Made by a program: the position numbers and the translations under genes. This document shows, piece after piece, positions 12,614 to 23,600 of a stretch of DNA of 60,000 nucleotides. The first letter of the stretch is position 1; each line of letters begins with the position of its first letter. Source of the stretch: Polytrichum commune (taxonomy: Eukaryota > Streptophyta > Polytrichopsida > Polytrichales > Polytrichaceae); the NCBI GenBank assembly GCA_950295325.1, contig OX485803.1:48067554-48127553 (forward strand). The letters run 5' to 3'. The notes beneath the pieces are model-generated. The model was given only the letters and a program-made list of their open reading frames with translations, searched no databases and was not told the DNA's origin.

Positions 12614-14169
12614 TGAGAACACACAAAGGCATTGGATAACGGGAACAACAACAACATTGAGTGTCAAATTGGAAGGACTTTCTCTAGTCGCTAATAATGC
12701 ATGCGGAATCACAAGAGAGGTTTTCAAAACTACCGGAATTAGCGCTTTTGAGGTTCATATTGCAGCAAGCTGCAAGAAGAAAAAAAATACAATCCAATAC
12801 TCATATGATTAGAATTTGTGGCATTCGTGTAAATTCATTCATCGTGGATGAAGGGGTTGTTCTAAAAAAAAGTCTCCTACAAGATTGAGGGTCGATTCAT
12901 TCCAATTTGACATCACTAGACTAATTTGGAGTTTATGACTCTATATCTGGAATGAATTCATTTAAAAAATAGTAATTCACATGTTTTAATATAAATCACT
13001 ACGATTTCACCTTCGCGATGGATGAGTTTACATAGACACCACGAATCCCTAGCCTCACCCATGGTGACATCTACTAACATGCAAAATACCCACATCTACG
13101 TTTCCACGCGACCAACAACCTAACCCACCCTTGGTCACTTTGGAGGTGAAAAATTATTGTACAAGGTTGTTTGTGCAAGCCCAAAAACATGCCTTGAAAA
13201 ATCGAATAGTGTTTTTCAGGTAAGTGAGCTTTTAAGTTATACGAACCTTACCCATTACACATTGAAGCAAAGAGGAGGGACAACCTAGTCTCCGACTACC
13301 AACCTACTAAGGTAGAGGGTGCTAAAACCAACACCCCACCCAAAACCAACACCTACAAACACCTCCCAATCACCAACACTCTACTACCTTGAAGCATTCC
13401 CCATGGTGTAGGAATGCATGGGCCCACGGAGTGACACTTTTAGGTGCCATTAGTGCCGCCACCTCATAGCGACCTCCACTACCTTCACGTAGTAGGTAAC
13501 GGGCTTCACTTTATCTCGGGTTGGTTCAAGGTGGGTTTAGGGTAGCTTGTCAATGCCTATTCTAGCCATTCTATACACTGCCGGGGGGGGGGGGGTATAG
13601 CCATTCTATTCACAAAGTCACGAAGGTAGGCCCACAAAGCACAAAGGGGGTTGTTTACCTAGGATGAAAGGTGATGGTTTTGCAAGTGAACTAGGTGGGA
13701 TCATGCAGATGGCCATGTGGCTTTGTGCATTGTTACTAGTTGGTCTTTGATCTAGCTTGGGTCTAGTACCCAACTATGTTCTGTTGGTTCTAGGCAATGA
13801 AGGTGGAGGTCCTCATCATATCCAAGGTTGTCATACATAGGGCCTATATATTGGGTTAAGGAAGCTAGTGGGTTTGGCTTTGAATATTCATCAAATATCT
13901 AATTGAGGCTAAAAATGTGTTTCTTTCTTTGTACCTATGTTTAGAAAAAAGGCTAATATGAATATATATTTTTATATCGACCATATAGCCATATGTATGT
14001 GCAATAGCTTAAAGTGTTGGTTTAAGCACCCTCTACCTTACCCAACACCAACCTCGAAATGAGTTGAGTCCATTGATATGTGCAAACTTAGATTTGCCTT
14101 TTTACCCATGCAAATAACCTTGAGTTAAAATGAGAACTTTTTTTTAATAACTTCTCATTTGTATTATTC
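12614..14169. other. intergenic, no gene seen
   Basis: No feature recognised apart from a poly-G run at about 13582-13594. Short open frames here have no recognisable content. Confidence 0.4.
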
Positions 14170-14345
14170 ATTTGTATGGCAACTATAATAGAAAGAAGAA
14201 AGAAAGAAAAATATGCCCGTACTTAAATACCGGCATGAATGTGAGCCCCTTGGTCTTATGCTGATCGCGGTGCTCCATGATGCAACATAAAGTTTTATGT
14301 TTCTTTTGGGAGGTGGTACTACAGTAGAAACATCAAAGGCTTCAT
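14170..14345 (-). mobile_element. LINE 3'-end fragment
   Basis: Resembles the 3' untranslated end of the LINE at 19385-36957: both share, on the plus strand, a block of the form CCGGCATGAATGTGAGCCC and a GGGAGGTGG block about 100 bp further on. The tail is C/T-rich on the minus strand (TTCTTTCTTTCTT), as expected for a LINE terminus. It is short and severely 5'-truncated. Confidence 0.55.
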
Positions 14346-14479
14346 AATGTTCCACCCAACCATTGACAACGATATATGATTTAGGTAACATAAAACAAAA
14401 AAACCAAATGATATTTGTATATTTGTTTAGAATCTATCATCAATATGTATTAATTTTAAGTTGGATATTGCGATCATTT

Positions 14480-14760
14480 ATAAGTTGTTAATTTCAATTT
14501 TGACATGTACTATGGGGGTGTTAACCCTACCTCTATGAACCCATAAGGGGAAGGGGTGGAAGGCATGATAAGGGGTAGGGCCTGCAACCCGCAACCCTTG
14601 GGCAACCCTTGAGAAAAAAATCCAATTTTTTACGAGCCCAACCGAAAAACGTTGTCCACCTCGCCTGACCAAAAAAAAACAACAACAACATTGCCCTTGC
14701 ATTCTTGAAAGCCACCTTGTTCACCAAACCCATATTGAGTGAAAATTGTCCCTTACAGGT
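14480..14760. mobile_element. fragment related to the foldback element at 17264-18573
   Basis: The stretch GCATTCTTGAAAGCCACCTTG...ACCCATATTGAGTG matches the arm of the foldback element (about 17470-17520) with many changes. It seems to be one decayed arm. Open frames here derive from the repeat. Confidence 0.5.
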
Positions 14761-16789
14761 TCACTTTGAAGAATTATGTTCATAACAATAATAATAAAAT
14801 ATCATGTTTTGTATTATTAACCTATATGAACTCAAAGGAAGGTAAAAGAAAGTGCTTAAAAGGGTTTGGGGTTTGAAGTCAAATGTAAACTAGACTGGAA
14901 AATGTAATTTATTTTAAATACTTGCTTTAGAGTGGACATACAAAAGAAATTGCACAAGGTGAATTTTACACTACATTCATATTGTTGGAACTAAAATCCA
15001 TCATTGTTGTTTTTCATTGACAAAAAATATAAACATCTGATTGTAAATACAATTATACTAATTGGTTTGGCGCCTTGAATAGGATTCGAAGATGGGTAAT
15101 AGTTATTTGCTCGCAAACCCTTTGTATTTGCCATCTCAACTCATGTGCAAACGTGCAGTTTATCTCCTCCTTTGCAGTTTATCTCTCCTCTTTCTATCCC
15201 TACACCTCCGCCTATCTTGCCATATCTACTACAAATGTGAAGAATGTGTTCAATTCAACTCTAGTGCCAAGATTGAAAACTTGACATGTACGTGTATAGA
15301 ACATGCCCAAAAACGGTGGTTGAAACTTTAATGGTTGAGCACTTTGGAGTTCATCACAAAGAGCATGAGTCATGTGCGACAAGTAGTTTATCTCCTCTTT
15401 CTATCCCTACACCTCCACCTATTCCGCCACAACTATTACAAATGTGAAGAACATGTTCGGTTTGACCCTAGTGCTGATATTTGGATTTCGAAATGTACGT
15501 GTATAAAACATGCATGTACAAGGGAGTTGAAACTTTTAAGGATTGAGCAATTTTTAATTCACCATAAAAAGACATAACCCATCTACTTTAGATCGTCAAT
15601 GGAATAATCATTGTATTTTGTTATTGTAATAGTAAATAGTGTGGAATGTTGGTGAATTAGCGTGGGGCAACCTAATTGCACATATTAGTGTAGCATTCAA
15701 TTCTTATGAAAAAAATGATCCTATGATTTCGGCAAACAAAAAGTGATAAGATTCTATGGTGTGTACGTATAAGTTCCCCAATTATTTTGGCCAAAGTCAT
15801 CCGTCGTGATTTCTAATTCATTGTCATGGGGCCCCACTTTAATCACTCTTACATTACATGCCCTCAAGGATGCTACTTAGAGCCAATTTACACCATGGAC
15901 CATGAAGTCGGACCATGGAAGATGGTTTCCCCCCCCCCCCCCCCCAGTCCAACTTGATGGTCCAACTTCCATGGTTTGCTTTCTTGAAAAATCAATTTAC
16001 AAAGCCTTTGGGCCCCTCACTAGGTGTAAATCGAATGTGGATAAGAGGAATGACCATGCACCAAAAAGTGAATGTGATGTTTTTTTTAATATAGCTTCAA
16101 ATGGGCAGTTTTGAAAAAATAAAATAAATCAAGTTTGACCATTCTCTTGTCGTCTCTTGTCGTCTCTTGTCTTCATCTTCTTTTCCCCAATTTTTTTTTC
16201 ATTTAAACTTTATTATGACAACATTTCCGTGCCATGGGCCCTCGCCTTTTTCTACTAGAGCACCTCTTTTGCCTTTCGCACCACAAAACTTGTTGGACCA
16301 TGTTAGTGGATATTGTAAGCCTTAAAGTATGTTTTTTGGGGACCTTGAACTCCATGGCCACTATGACCATTTTTCCTTGGTGTAAACTAAAGTGGTCCCG
16401 AGACGAATTCAATAGCCAATCACAAATTTTACATGACCTTGGGACGACTTCATGGTCCATGGTGTTACCAACCCCTTAAGTTATCGTTCTCACACATTCC
16501 GGTGCGTAGGCAAGGCTTGTTTGAGCCATGGGTAGAGTTGTGATCTTCCAGTTTGTCTTTGTTAAATTGGGGTATATTCTATAGATTCTTTTAAAATGAT
16601 GGGTAATTCTCCTAAAGTCTTAAACTTCAACTTGTTATTTCTCAAAGTCACCCGGTTCATTTGTAGTTAGTAGTCAATGTTCCATGTTCATTGCTTACTT
16701 GATAAGGTAGACATGTCTAATGCGGTTACTGATCTTAATTGGACACCTCCATTTGAGTGGTATGTAACTAGGAGTAAGTTCATATAAAA
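14761..16789. repeat. intergenic, with a direct repeat of about 208 bp (15172-15578)
   Basis: Two adjacent units (about 15172-15365 and 15386-15578) share TATCCCTACACCTCC at 15196 and 15404 and continue to align for some 190 bp. Overlapping plus-strand frames read similar peptides (YYKCEE.V.F..SA.I then CTCI.HA). I do not recognise a family. Apart from a poly-C tract (15931-15946), I see nothing else. Confidence 0.5.
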
Positions 16790-17060
16790 GAGATGTGTGT
16801 TAAAAAGATTGGACTATGTGCTCAAGATATGATAGTTAACATTCTAGGCTCAATAGTCAATATTATTTTTTATTTTTTATTTTTTGGGGGGATCTATGAC
16901 CATTTAACAACCAAAAGAATCTTCACTTCGATAATGAATAACATAATATTCATATGAGCCTTGAAATTTATGAGGAAAGTGGCTATAACCTTGATTTGGA
17001 TTTGCTCACCATCTCATACCAATTGCGTGTTTCATGTCCTAGGAGAAGTGGATTGGATTG
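16790..17060. repeat. dispersed repeat copy
   Basis: Matches 53320-53560 in order: GATTGGACTATGTGCTCAA, then TTCACTTCGATAATGAATA, then CATATGAGCC, then GATTTGGATTTGCTCACC. Partial copies lie at 51870-51970, 54160-54240, 56780-56880 (inverted) and 8230-8320 (inverted). Non-coding; class unknown. Confidence 0.6.
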
Positions 17061-17263
17061 GAAAAAAATGACCATTCAAGACCCATCTACCTTACCTCTC
17101 ATTCATCCAATGTAAACAATCATCAGTTGATATGGCATTGGAAGTATCATAGCTTCTTCGAAGATCTTGAATTAGTCTAGACGAATTCATTTGAGATGAA
17201 TCAGCCACAAACTTATGGAGGGTTAAGATTTTAGATTGGATGAACAAGAGATACACCTGTAGG

Positions 17264-18573
17264 GTTGGGGCTAGAGCTCATGCCATTTGGACAGGTCCTA
17301 GTCGGCCGTGTCATGACCCCATGATGGGGGTAAGGGGGTCTCAAAACCAGGGCCCGCGATCTAGCACCCCTAAGCAACCCCACCAATTTGTTTTTAATTT
17401 TTTTGATATTGACCAACAATTGTTGCTCGCCCCGCCCGATTTCAAAATTAATAAAAAAGATCCTTTGCTTTATTGAAGGCCGCTTGTCCACAAATCCTAT
17501 GTTGAGTGCACTTTACCCTGAAGGCTTAAAATTCAATATATATGTTCAGTTTTCCTTAATAAATAAGCAATTGATTGGGATTTCATTCCTGAAGTGAAAC
17601 TATACGCATGTAAATAATAGTCAATAAAGCATGCAATGAATTTGGAACTAAAAACAATTATTAGCATCGAAGCTATAATGTATGTGATTTACCATTTGAT
17701 AGGGTCTTTTGTCATTCTAAAATGAAACTTATATCGATATGTTAATTGTAGTTCGTTTAATTTATAATGTTTTAGTTAATTTCTTTTACTTTCACAAGTA
17801 TTCATACATATTTGAACTAATTAAGCTGAAAAATGTAATTAAATATATCAAGCTTAATTAAATATAATCAAATAAAAATTATTCTTACCAAGGTATTTAG
17901 CCTAATTATATCTTAAATGTGCACATTGTAATTAATTATAACTTAGTACATTCAATCATGATTAATTAGTTTGAATATGTATGAATACTTGTAAAAGTAG
18001 AAGGCATTAACCAAATTATTATAAAATATTTTTTATTTTTTATTTTTTCATTTTAGAATGACAAAAGACCCTTTCAAATGGTTAGTCATATACATTATAA
18101 CCTCGATGCTAATGAGGATTTCGCAATACTTTTTCCCTTCCAAGTTCATTACATGGTTTATTAACATTCATGTACATGCTTTCGGTTTCACCTCGAGAAT
18201 GAAATTTAATGAATTGCTTATTTACTAAGGAGAAGTGAACATAATATCTTGAGTTTTGGGCCTTCAAGGCGAAGTGCACTTAATATGGGATTTGTGGACA
18301 AGTGGCCTTCAAGAATGCAAGGGGCATTCTTTATTTTTTTAATTTAAACTAAATAAATGAAGAGTTTATTTATTTATTAATTTATGGAATCGAGTGGGGC
18401 TAGCAACAATTGTAGATCGGGATTTTTTTCATTTCTTTTTTTTCTTTTATTTGAGACTGCCCAAGGGTGCCAAATCACGGGCCTCGGCCTTGACACCCCC
18501 TTTCCCCTTGTGATGGGGTCATGGCTCGGTTGGTTGGGGCTTGCCCAAATGGCATGAGCTCTAGCCCCAACCC
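17264..18573. mobile_element. foldback (long-arm inverted repeat) element
   Basis: The left arm from GTTGGGGCTAGAGCTCATGCC (17264) is mirrored by the right arm ending at 18573. Matching blocks continue inward, through TGACCCCAT, then TGTCCACAAATCC..., then TTTGTCATTCTAAAATG and ACAAGTATTCATACATATT, to a central region of about 120 bp near 17840-17960. The arms are about 600 bp. The flanks ACCTGTAGG (17255-17263) and ACTTGTAGG (18574-18582) look like a 7-9 bp target duplication with one change. It is non-coding, and the duplication length and long arms point to a Mutator-like or foldback class. Confidence 0.75.
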
Positions 18574-20440
18574 ACTTGTAGGAGAGGATTTTATTCTTGG
18601 CTATGTCTGCAACAAGGACATACCTTGTGCATACATCAAGTTGCACGAGAGCAGTAACACCCATGGGGGCATGTAATGTGAGGGATTTAATAATATAATT
18701 CATGGATTTTTTTTAATTCAGATTAATGCATCCAAAAACATGTGGGATGCAATCCTACCTCTTCAATACGAAAAACATGGGAACTAAGGGAGCTAGGTTC
18801 TCTATCTCAAAACCTAATCAAGAGACTCATTAGCTTTTGTCTCATTCCCAATAGTTTTTCACCTAAAACCCTAAACCAAGGTGAACAATTTATTTTTGAG
18901 CATTTTGAACTCAATATTTATCATATTGCTTCGATCTACATTTCGTTGGAAAGCCTTGGTATAAAGAATAAAGCCACCTAGTTTTGACCATAGTGCAAAG
19001 CCCTTGGACTCTCTAGATGTTGATGAGAGACCTACACCTATTGTGATATTGGCGGATGCTCAACATCGTGCTCAATTATTAGCTACATGTCTTATGAATC
19101 CAACCCATAAAAACAACCCATTAGAGTTTACTCCTCCCGGTGTAATGAAATTGTAGGTCATATCGGAGAAGCTCATTAAGATATTTGTTGCTAACTTGAA
19201 GTGACAACATCAACAGACTATTGATTCCTTCTTCAAATCTACATAGATCATGAGAGAAATTTGCATATACATAAAAAAAAACTGATGTTTTTTTTATGCA
19301 TATGTGGCAAAAGATCTAATGTGTGTTTTCATGAAGTGCCTCGTTATTATAACAAAGAGGTCCGATTTGTCATATTATTGAAAAGAAAAGATAACACCCG
19401 TATTATGTGTACCGGCGTGAATGTGAGCCCGTTAACCCTATATTGATCTCGGGGATCCGAGATGCAATATTGGGTGTTATGCCTCCTATGGGAGGTGGGC
19501 TCTGGTGTTGTGCAGATTTATTTCCACCTTATGGTGGGGGGATGGGGGTTTGTTTGTTGTCAAGTTTCCTTTTATTCAAGACCAAGTAGGTAAGGTATTT
19601 AATGGCATTTTGGTGTATGTTTTTCATGAGGGTTTTGATGTGAGTTTTGGGGATTTCTAGGTTGGTTAGTTGTTCAATCGAGTTTTCGTGTATAGCTCCT
19701 CTTACTCTGGCGGTGATGGTAATGAGGGGGTTGGTTTTCCATCCGTTGGCTCTTAGTGTGGTAATTAGTGGGTCATATTTGGCGTGTTTGTGTGTGCGGG
19801 CTTGTTCTAGGAATCTATCATGGCAGTAGGTGAATTCGATGAGTTGTACGGTGTGGCTTGGGGAGGGTAGTATTGGGGGTTGTGTTTGGTTGGGAGCTCC
19901 GATAATGCACATTATGTCTGGTCTTAATTTGGCTTGACATTGACATGGTCTTTGTGTAGATATACGTTGGAGGAGCCAATCGGGGATTGTTTGGTCTTGG
20001 GGTTGGTTGGGTAGGTTATCCGCATTGGTTAGGGTAAAGAACCGGGTGTTTTTATTGGCTTGTAAGGTTTGGGCAATGAGGTGAGTTGCTTTATTGTGTC
20101 TTGCGATTCGTAGGCCTTTTAAGTATGGGTGTTCGCATGTGGATAATAGGTGTGGCCATGTGTCCGTATCATTGGTGTGAAATAGGGTGCAGTTGGGGTT
20201 TTGGTATTTAAGGGGCCAAATATGTTTTTCCTATGATTGCCCATGTATTGGGCGTATCTTAATTTTAGAGTTTGGGTAATTTGTGTGTCGGGTACTTTGT
20301 TATTTTTCCAAAGATGGTTAGAGAGTTTTTGGTTGATTTCTTCATTTGCAAGCCACTTGGCTACGTATGGGAATTTTCGTTTGGCTAGTGTAGTTTCCCG
20401 GTTTTCGTGGTCTTTCATTATGAATGTATGGAGGTTGCGG

Positions 20441-20512
20441 GGGGAGTGCTATCTTATGAGCGGTGAGCAATGAGCGGTGAGCGATGAGCGGTAACTTATG
20501 AGCAGTGAGGAA
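20441..20512 (+). repeat. left terminal repeat of the Mutator-like element
   Basis: Starts GGGGAGTGCTATCTTATGAG and continues as heptamers: TGAGCGG, TGAGCAA, TGAGCGG, TGAGCGA, TGAGCGG, then TAACTTATGAGCAG. It is mirrored by the right end. Regular heptamers at transposon ends are likely transposase binding sites, which is inference. Confidence 0.8.
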
Positions 20513-20637
20513 GATGAAAATTTTGGTAATAGGGCCACCAATATCCTATAACCGTGGAATTGTGGCCTTAAAAATGATGATTTTAGGGTTTAGTAATAAG
20601 AGGCTTGAGAAGGATAAACAACATGAAGTCCAAAAAT

Positions 20638-23600
20638 TTATTCATCAGTAGTAGCACTAGACATGAAACTATCTTTTGCCTCGTCATCTATATATATTCG
20701 AGCACCTTTGCATTGCGAATTGATTTTGGAACTATAGCAAGATTCTTCATTTGGATCCGAATCTTCGAGATTCAACATTGCAATTGCAACATTCTCGGCA
20801 TATGATGGGAGACGCGGGCTACGGCTTGGACTTCGTAGGAATTGTCTATGTGCCCAAAACGGGAGACATGTCCTCTTTCCAATCGTATTCCTGAAATCAA
20901 ATCGATGAAACATGTAAATAATGTGAAGAAATAAGAATGAACCAATGAATTGAATGAAACGAATGAATTGAATAAAAATTTATTGTATCAAAACTTACTC
21001 ACACTCAAATTCAAGCATCTCCTCATCCGAGAGGTCATCATCTTCTTTTGTGAGATCTTGTATATTCTCCTTAGATGACCCCTCTTTCAAAACCTTTTCC
21101 AAAAGCGGTTTCAATATGTGCTCAAACATGTCATTATCACCCTCAAATGCAAGAAGATGTCTGCCACATGCGCGTGTTGCTAGGATAGAAGCTCCAGTGG
21201 AACACGTCAAATCAACAACGCGTCCATTCGATGGTGTAAACAATTCAATAAGATCTTGAAAAAAACGCGGCGATTTTTGATATGGCCCCCTCCAAGGTCT
21301 TCCCGATTTTTGAAGAAGCATGTTTTTTTCATCCACAAAATTGAAAAGCAAGTTTTTGCTTTTCAATCCAGTGCCAAAAAAAGTGGAGTTTGGTTGTCTC
21401 GTGGATTTTGTGGTAGTAAAATCCCTTACCAAGACATGAGCCATAAATGCCGGAGTCTACAAAAAAATACAAATTGTGTTAAAACTATATACAGTACAAA
21501 TAACACCAAAATAATTAAATAGAAACAATTGTGATGTGTTATACTTACGGTGTACGTTGGAGACTCCGGATCCTTGAACACCATGTACGAATTGAGGCAA
21601 ATAAAAGTCCTAACAACTTTCATGTTGCCGTTGTGTAAGGTTGAATTCAAAACCTTCTTGGTTTGCATATCGATAGCAGAAAATACTATGAGGACGCCAT
21701 CATCAGACAAGATGGACTTGCACAAGGACATTGTTGCAACCATCCAGTTCTTGTCATATTTATTCCAAAGAGGAATTTCAGCAGGTTTATTGGAGAGGTT
21801 GAAGTCAAGACCGTCGGGAAATTGGAGAAAAACCAAGTCAACGGCAAAGGGAGTCGGACTTCCCATGACATGAAATTCGCGATTGTCATTGAACTGAAAT
21901 ACCACAACATATCACAATATAAGACACAAAATAAAACCCAAATGAAAGTAAGAACATTAGAAGAAATTCCAAAACAATAACACTTACGTTTTCAATAAAT
22001 TCCCGCCATTGGATCCACTCAGGAGGGCCTAAATCCACCCCTTTAGACTTGTTCTTGACAGCAGTAGATCGAGCAAACGAGAGCGTGAGAAAGTTCTTCA
22101 ATATGAATAACTCTTTTCTCAAAATATCCGTTGGCGCACGATGAATAGCGTCATAGGTGCTGGAGTAATGAAATTCCAATACATCGCACCCAGACTTTGA
22201 ACTTTCGCCTCCAAGTGGATTCTTATCCAAATCATTGGAAAGAACAAGCAATTCTTCATGTTGTGAAATTTCCGATTGACCTTGTATTTTGGTTTCAGGA
22301 ACATGTTTCCTCTTACGACGTTTTGTCTCTTTTGGTTCTGGCTCTCTAAGTTTAAGCTGCACAATTTGTGTTTGCAAAATTGCAGTATCACGAGGATCCA
22401 CATTTTTAGCATCATTTATCTGACGGATTGTCTTCTCACTTGACGGACATGCATCCTTAGGACAATCAAGATACCAACCACAATCCTCATAGTGTGGGAG
22501 CGACCAATCCAAACAAATCTCAGTAGTGAACATGCATGAATCTCCTGCACCAGTGTCACGCCAATTTGGGAAAAAACGAGGTTCCCCTATAACGCATTTA
22601 TGTGGAATCAAAACATATCGAAAATACCTACACACAAAAATATTGTAAGTCAAATATTCCATGACAATTTGACAAATGGAATCAAAAAAATCAAAAAAAT
22701 AATAAGATTAGGTTGTACCTGTATAATACACGTTTCATAGCAAGATCAATATTAGGTTGCTCATCCCAACCGTTGTGTTTTTTAACTTTTCCGCTTTGGA
22801 ATTCACGATAGAATATTGAATTGAAAGCCGCAAACTTCCAGGTTTGGATATACTCGGAGAGAGTAGGCACATCTGCAGGCAACTGAAGAGGAGATGAAAG
22901 AATACTTTGAAGCTCTTCGATAGCTTTTTTTTCCAACTGTGCCCAATATGTAGACTTTGATAACCAATCATCAAGTGCAGAATCAGAGAGGGGCGATTTC
23001 GGGAAGTGCAATGCATCTTTGTCAAATCTATTGCCATTCCAAAGTTTGAGCCATCCAACTTTGACTTCTGAATCCACATTACTGACAGCAACACGATGAA
23101 GTTTCTCTTGTAGCATTTCAGGCACCGAAAATAAACCCCAATGGTGCTTAACTTCTTCAAGGAAAGCAGAGGTAAGGTTGATGTCGGCAATCGCTAGTTG
23201 TTTCGTAAAACTAGAAGATAACATTGCACGTTTTTTGTTGACAGCTACGGACATTGCTTTTGAAACTCCGTCTGATGTCCGTTCAAGAGGATGAGTTTCA
23301 TTGTACTGGTTGAGAGCAATATCGCTAGCCTCAGCAAGTTCTTGCTGAAAAATCAAACAAAAGTCAATATTTATAAGTACATATAGATGTAATGTAAAAT
23401 GAAGATGAATAAACATAAGGCACATATTAGCAATGGTAGAAGAACTTACACTGTACATGTAATCCAAAAAAGTGGTCGTGTCAAAGAATACCAAGTTTCA
23501 ACGGACTTCTCCTCACATCGTTTATAATTCTTTGGATCCAGTTGCTTTCTGAAGGAAGTCAAAGGCATGGTGCCTATACTTTGCATCCGATATAAAGTAT

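Noticed and set aside
14478-14733. Two overlapping minus-strand frames rich in Phe
   Set aside because: Located in a decayed arm of the foldback family; frames are incidental.
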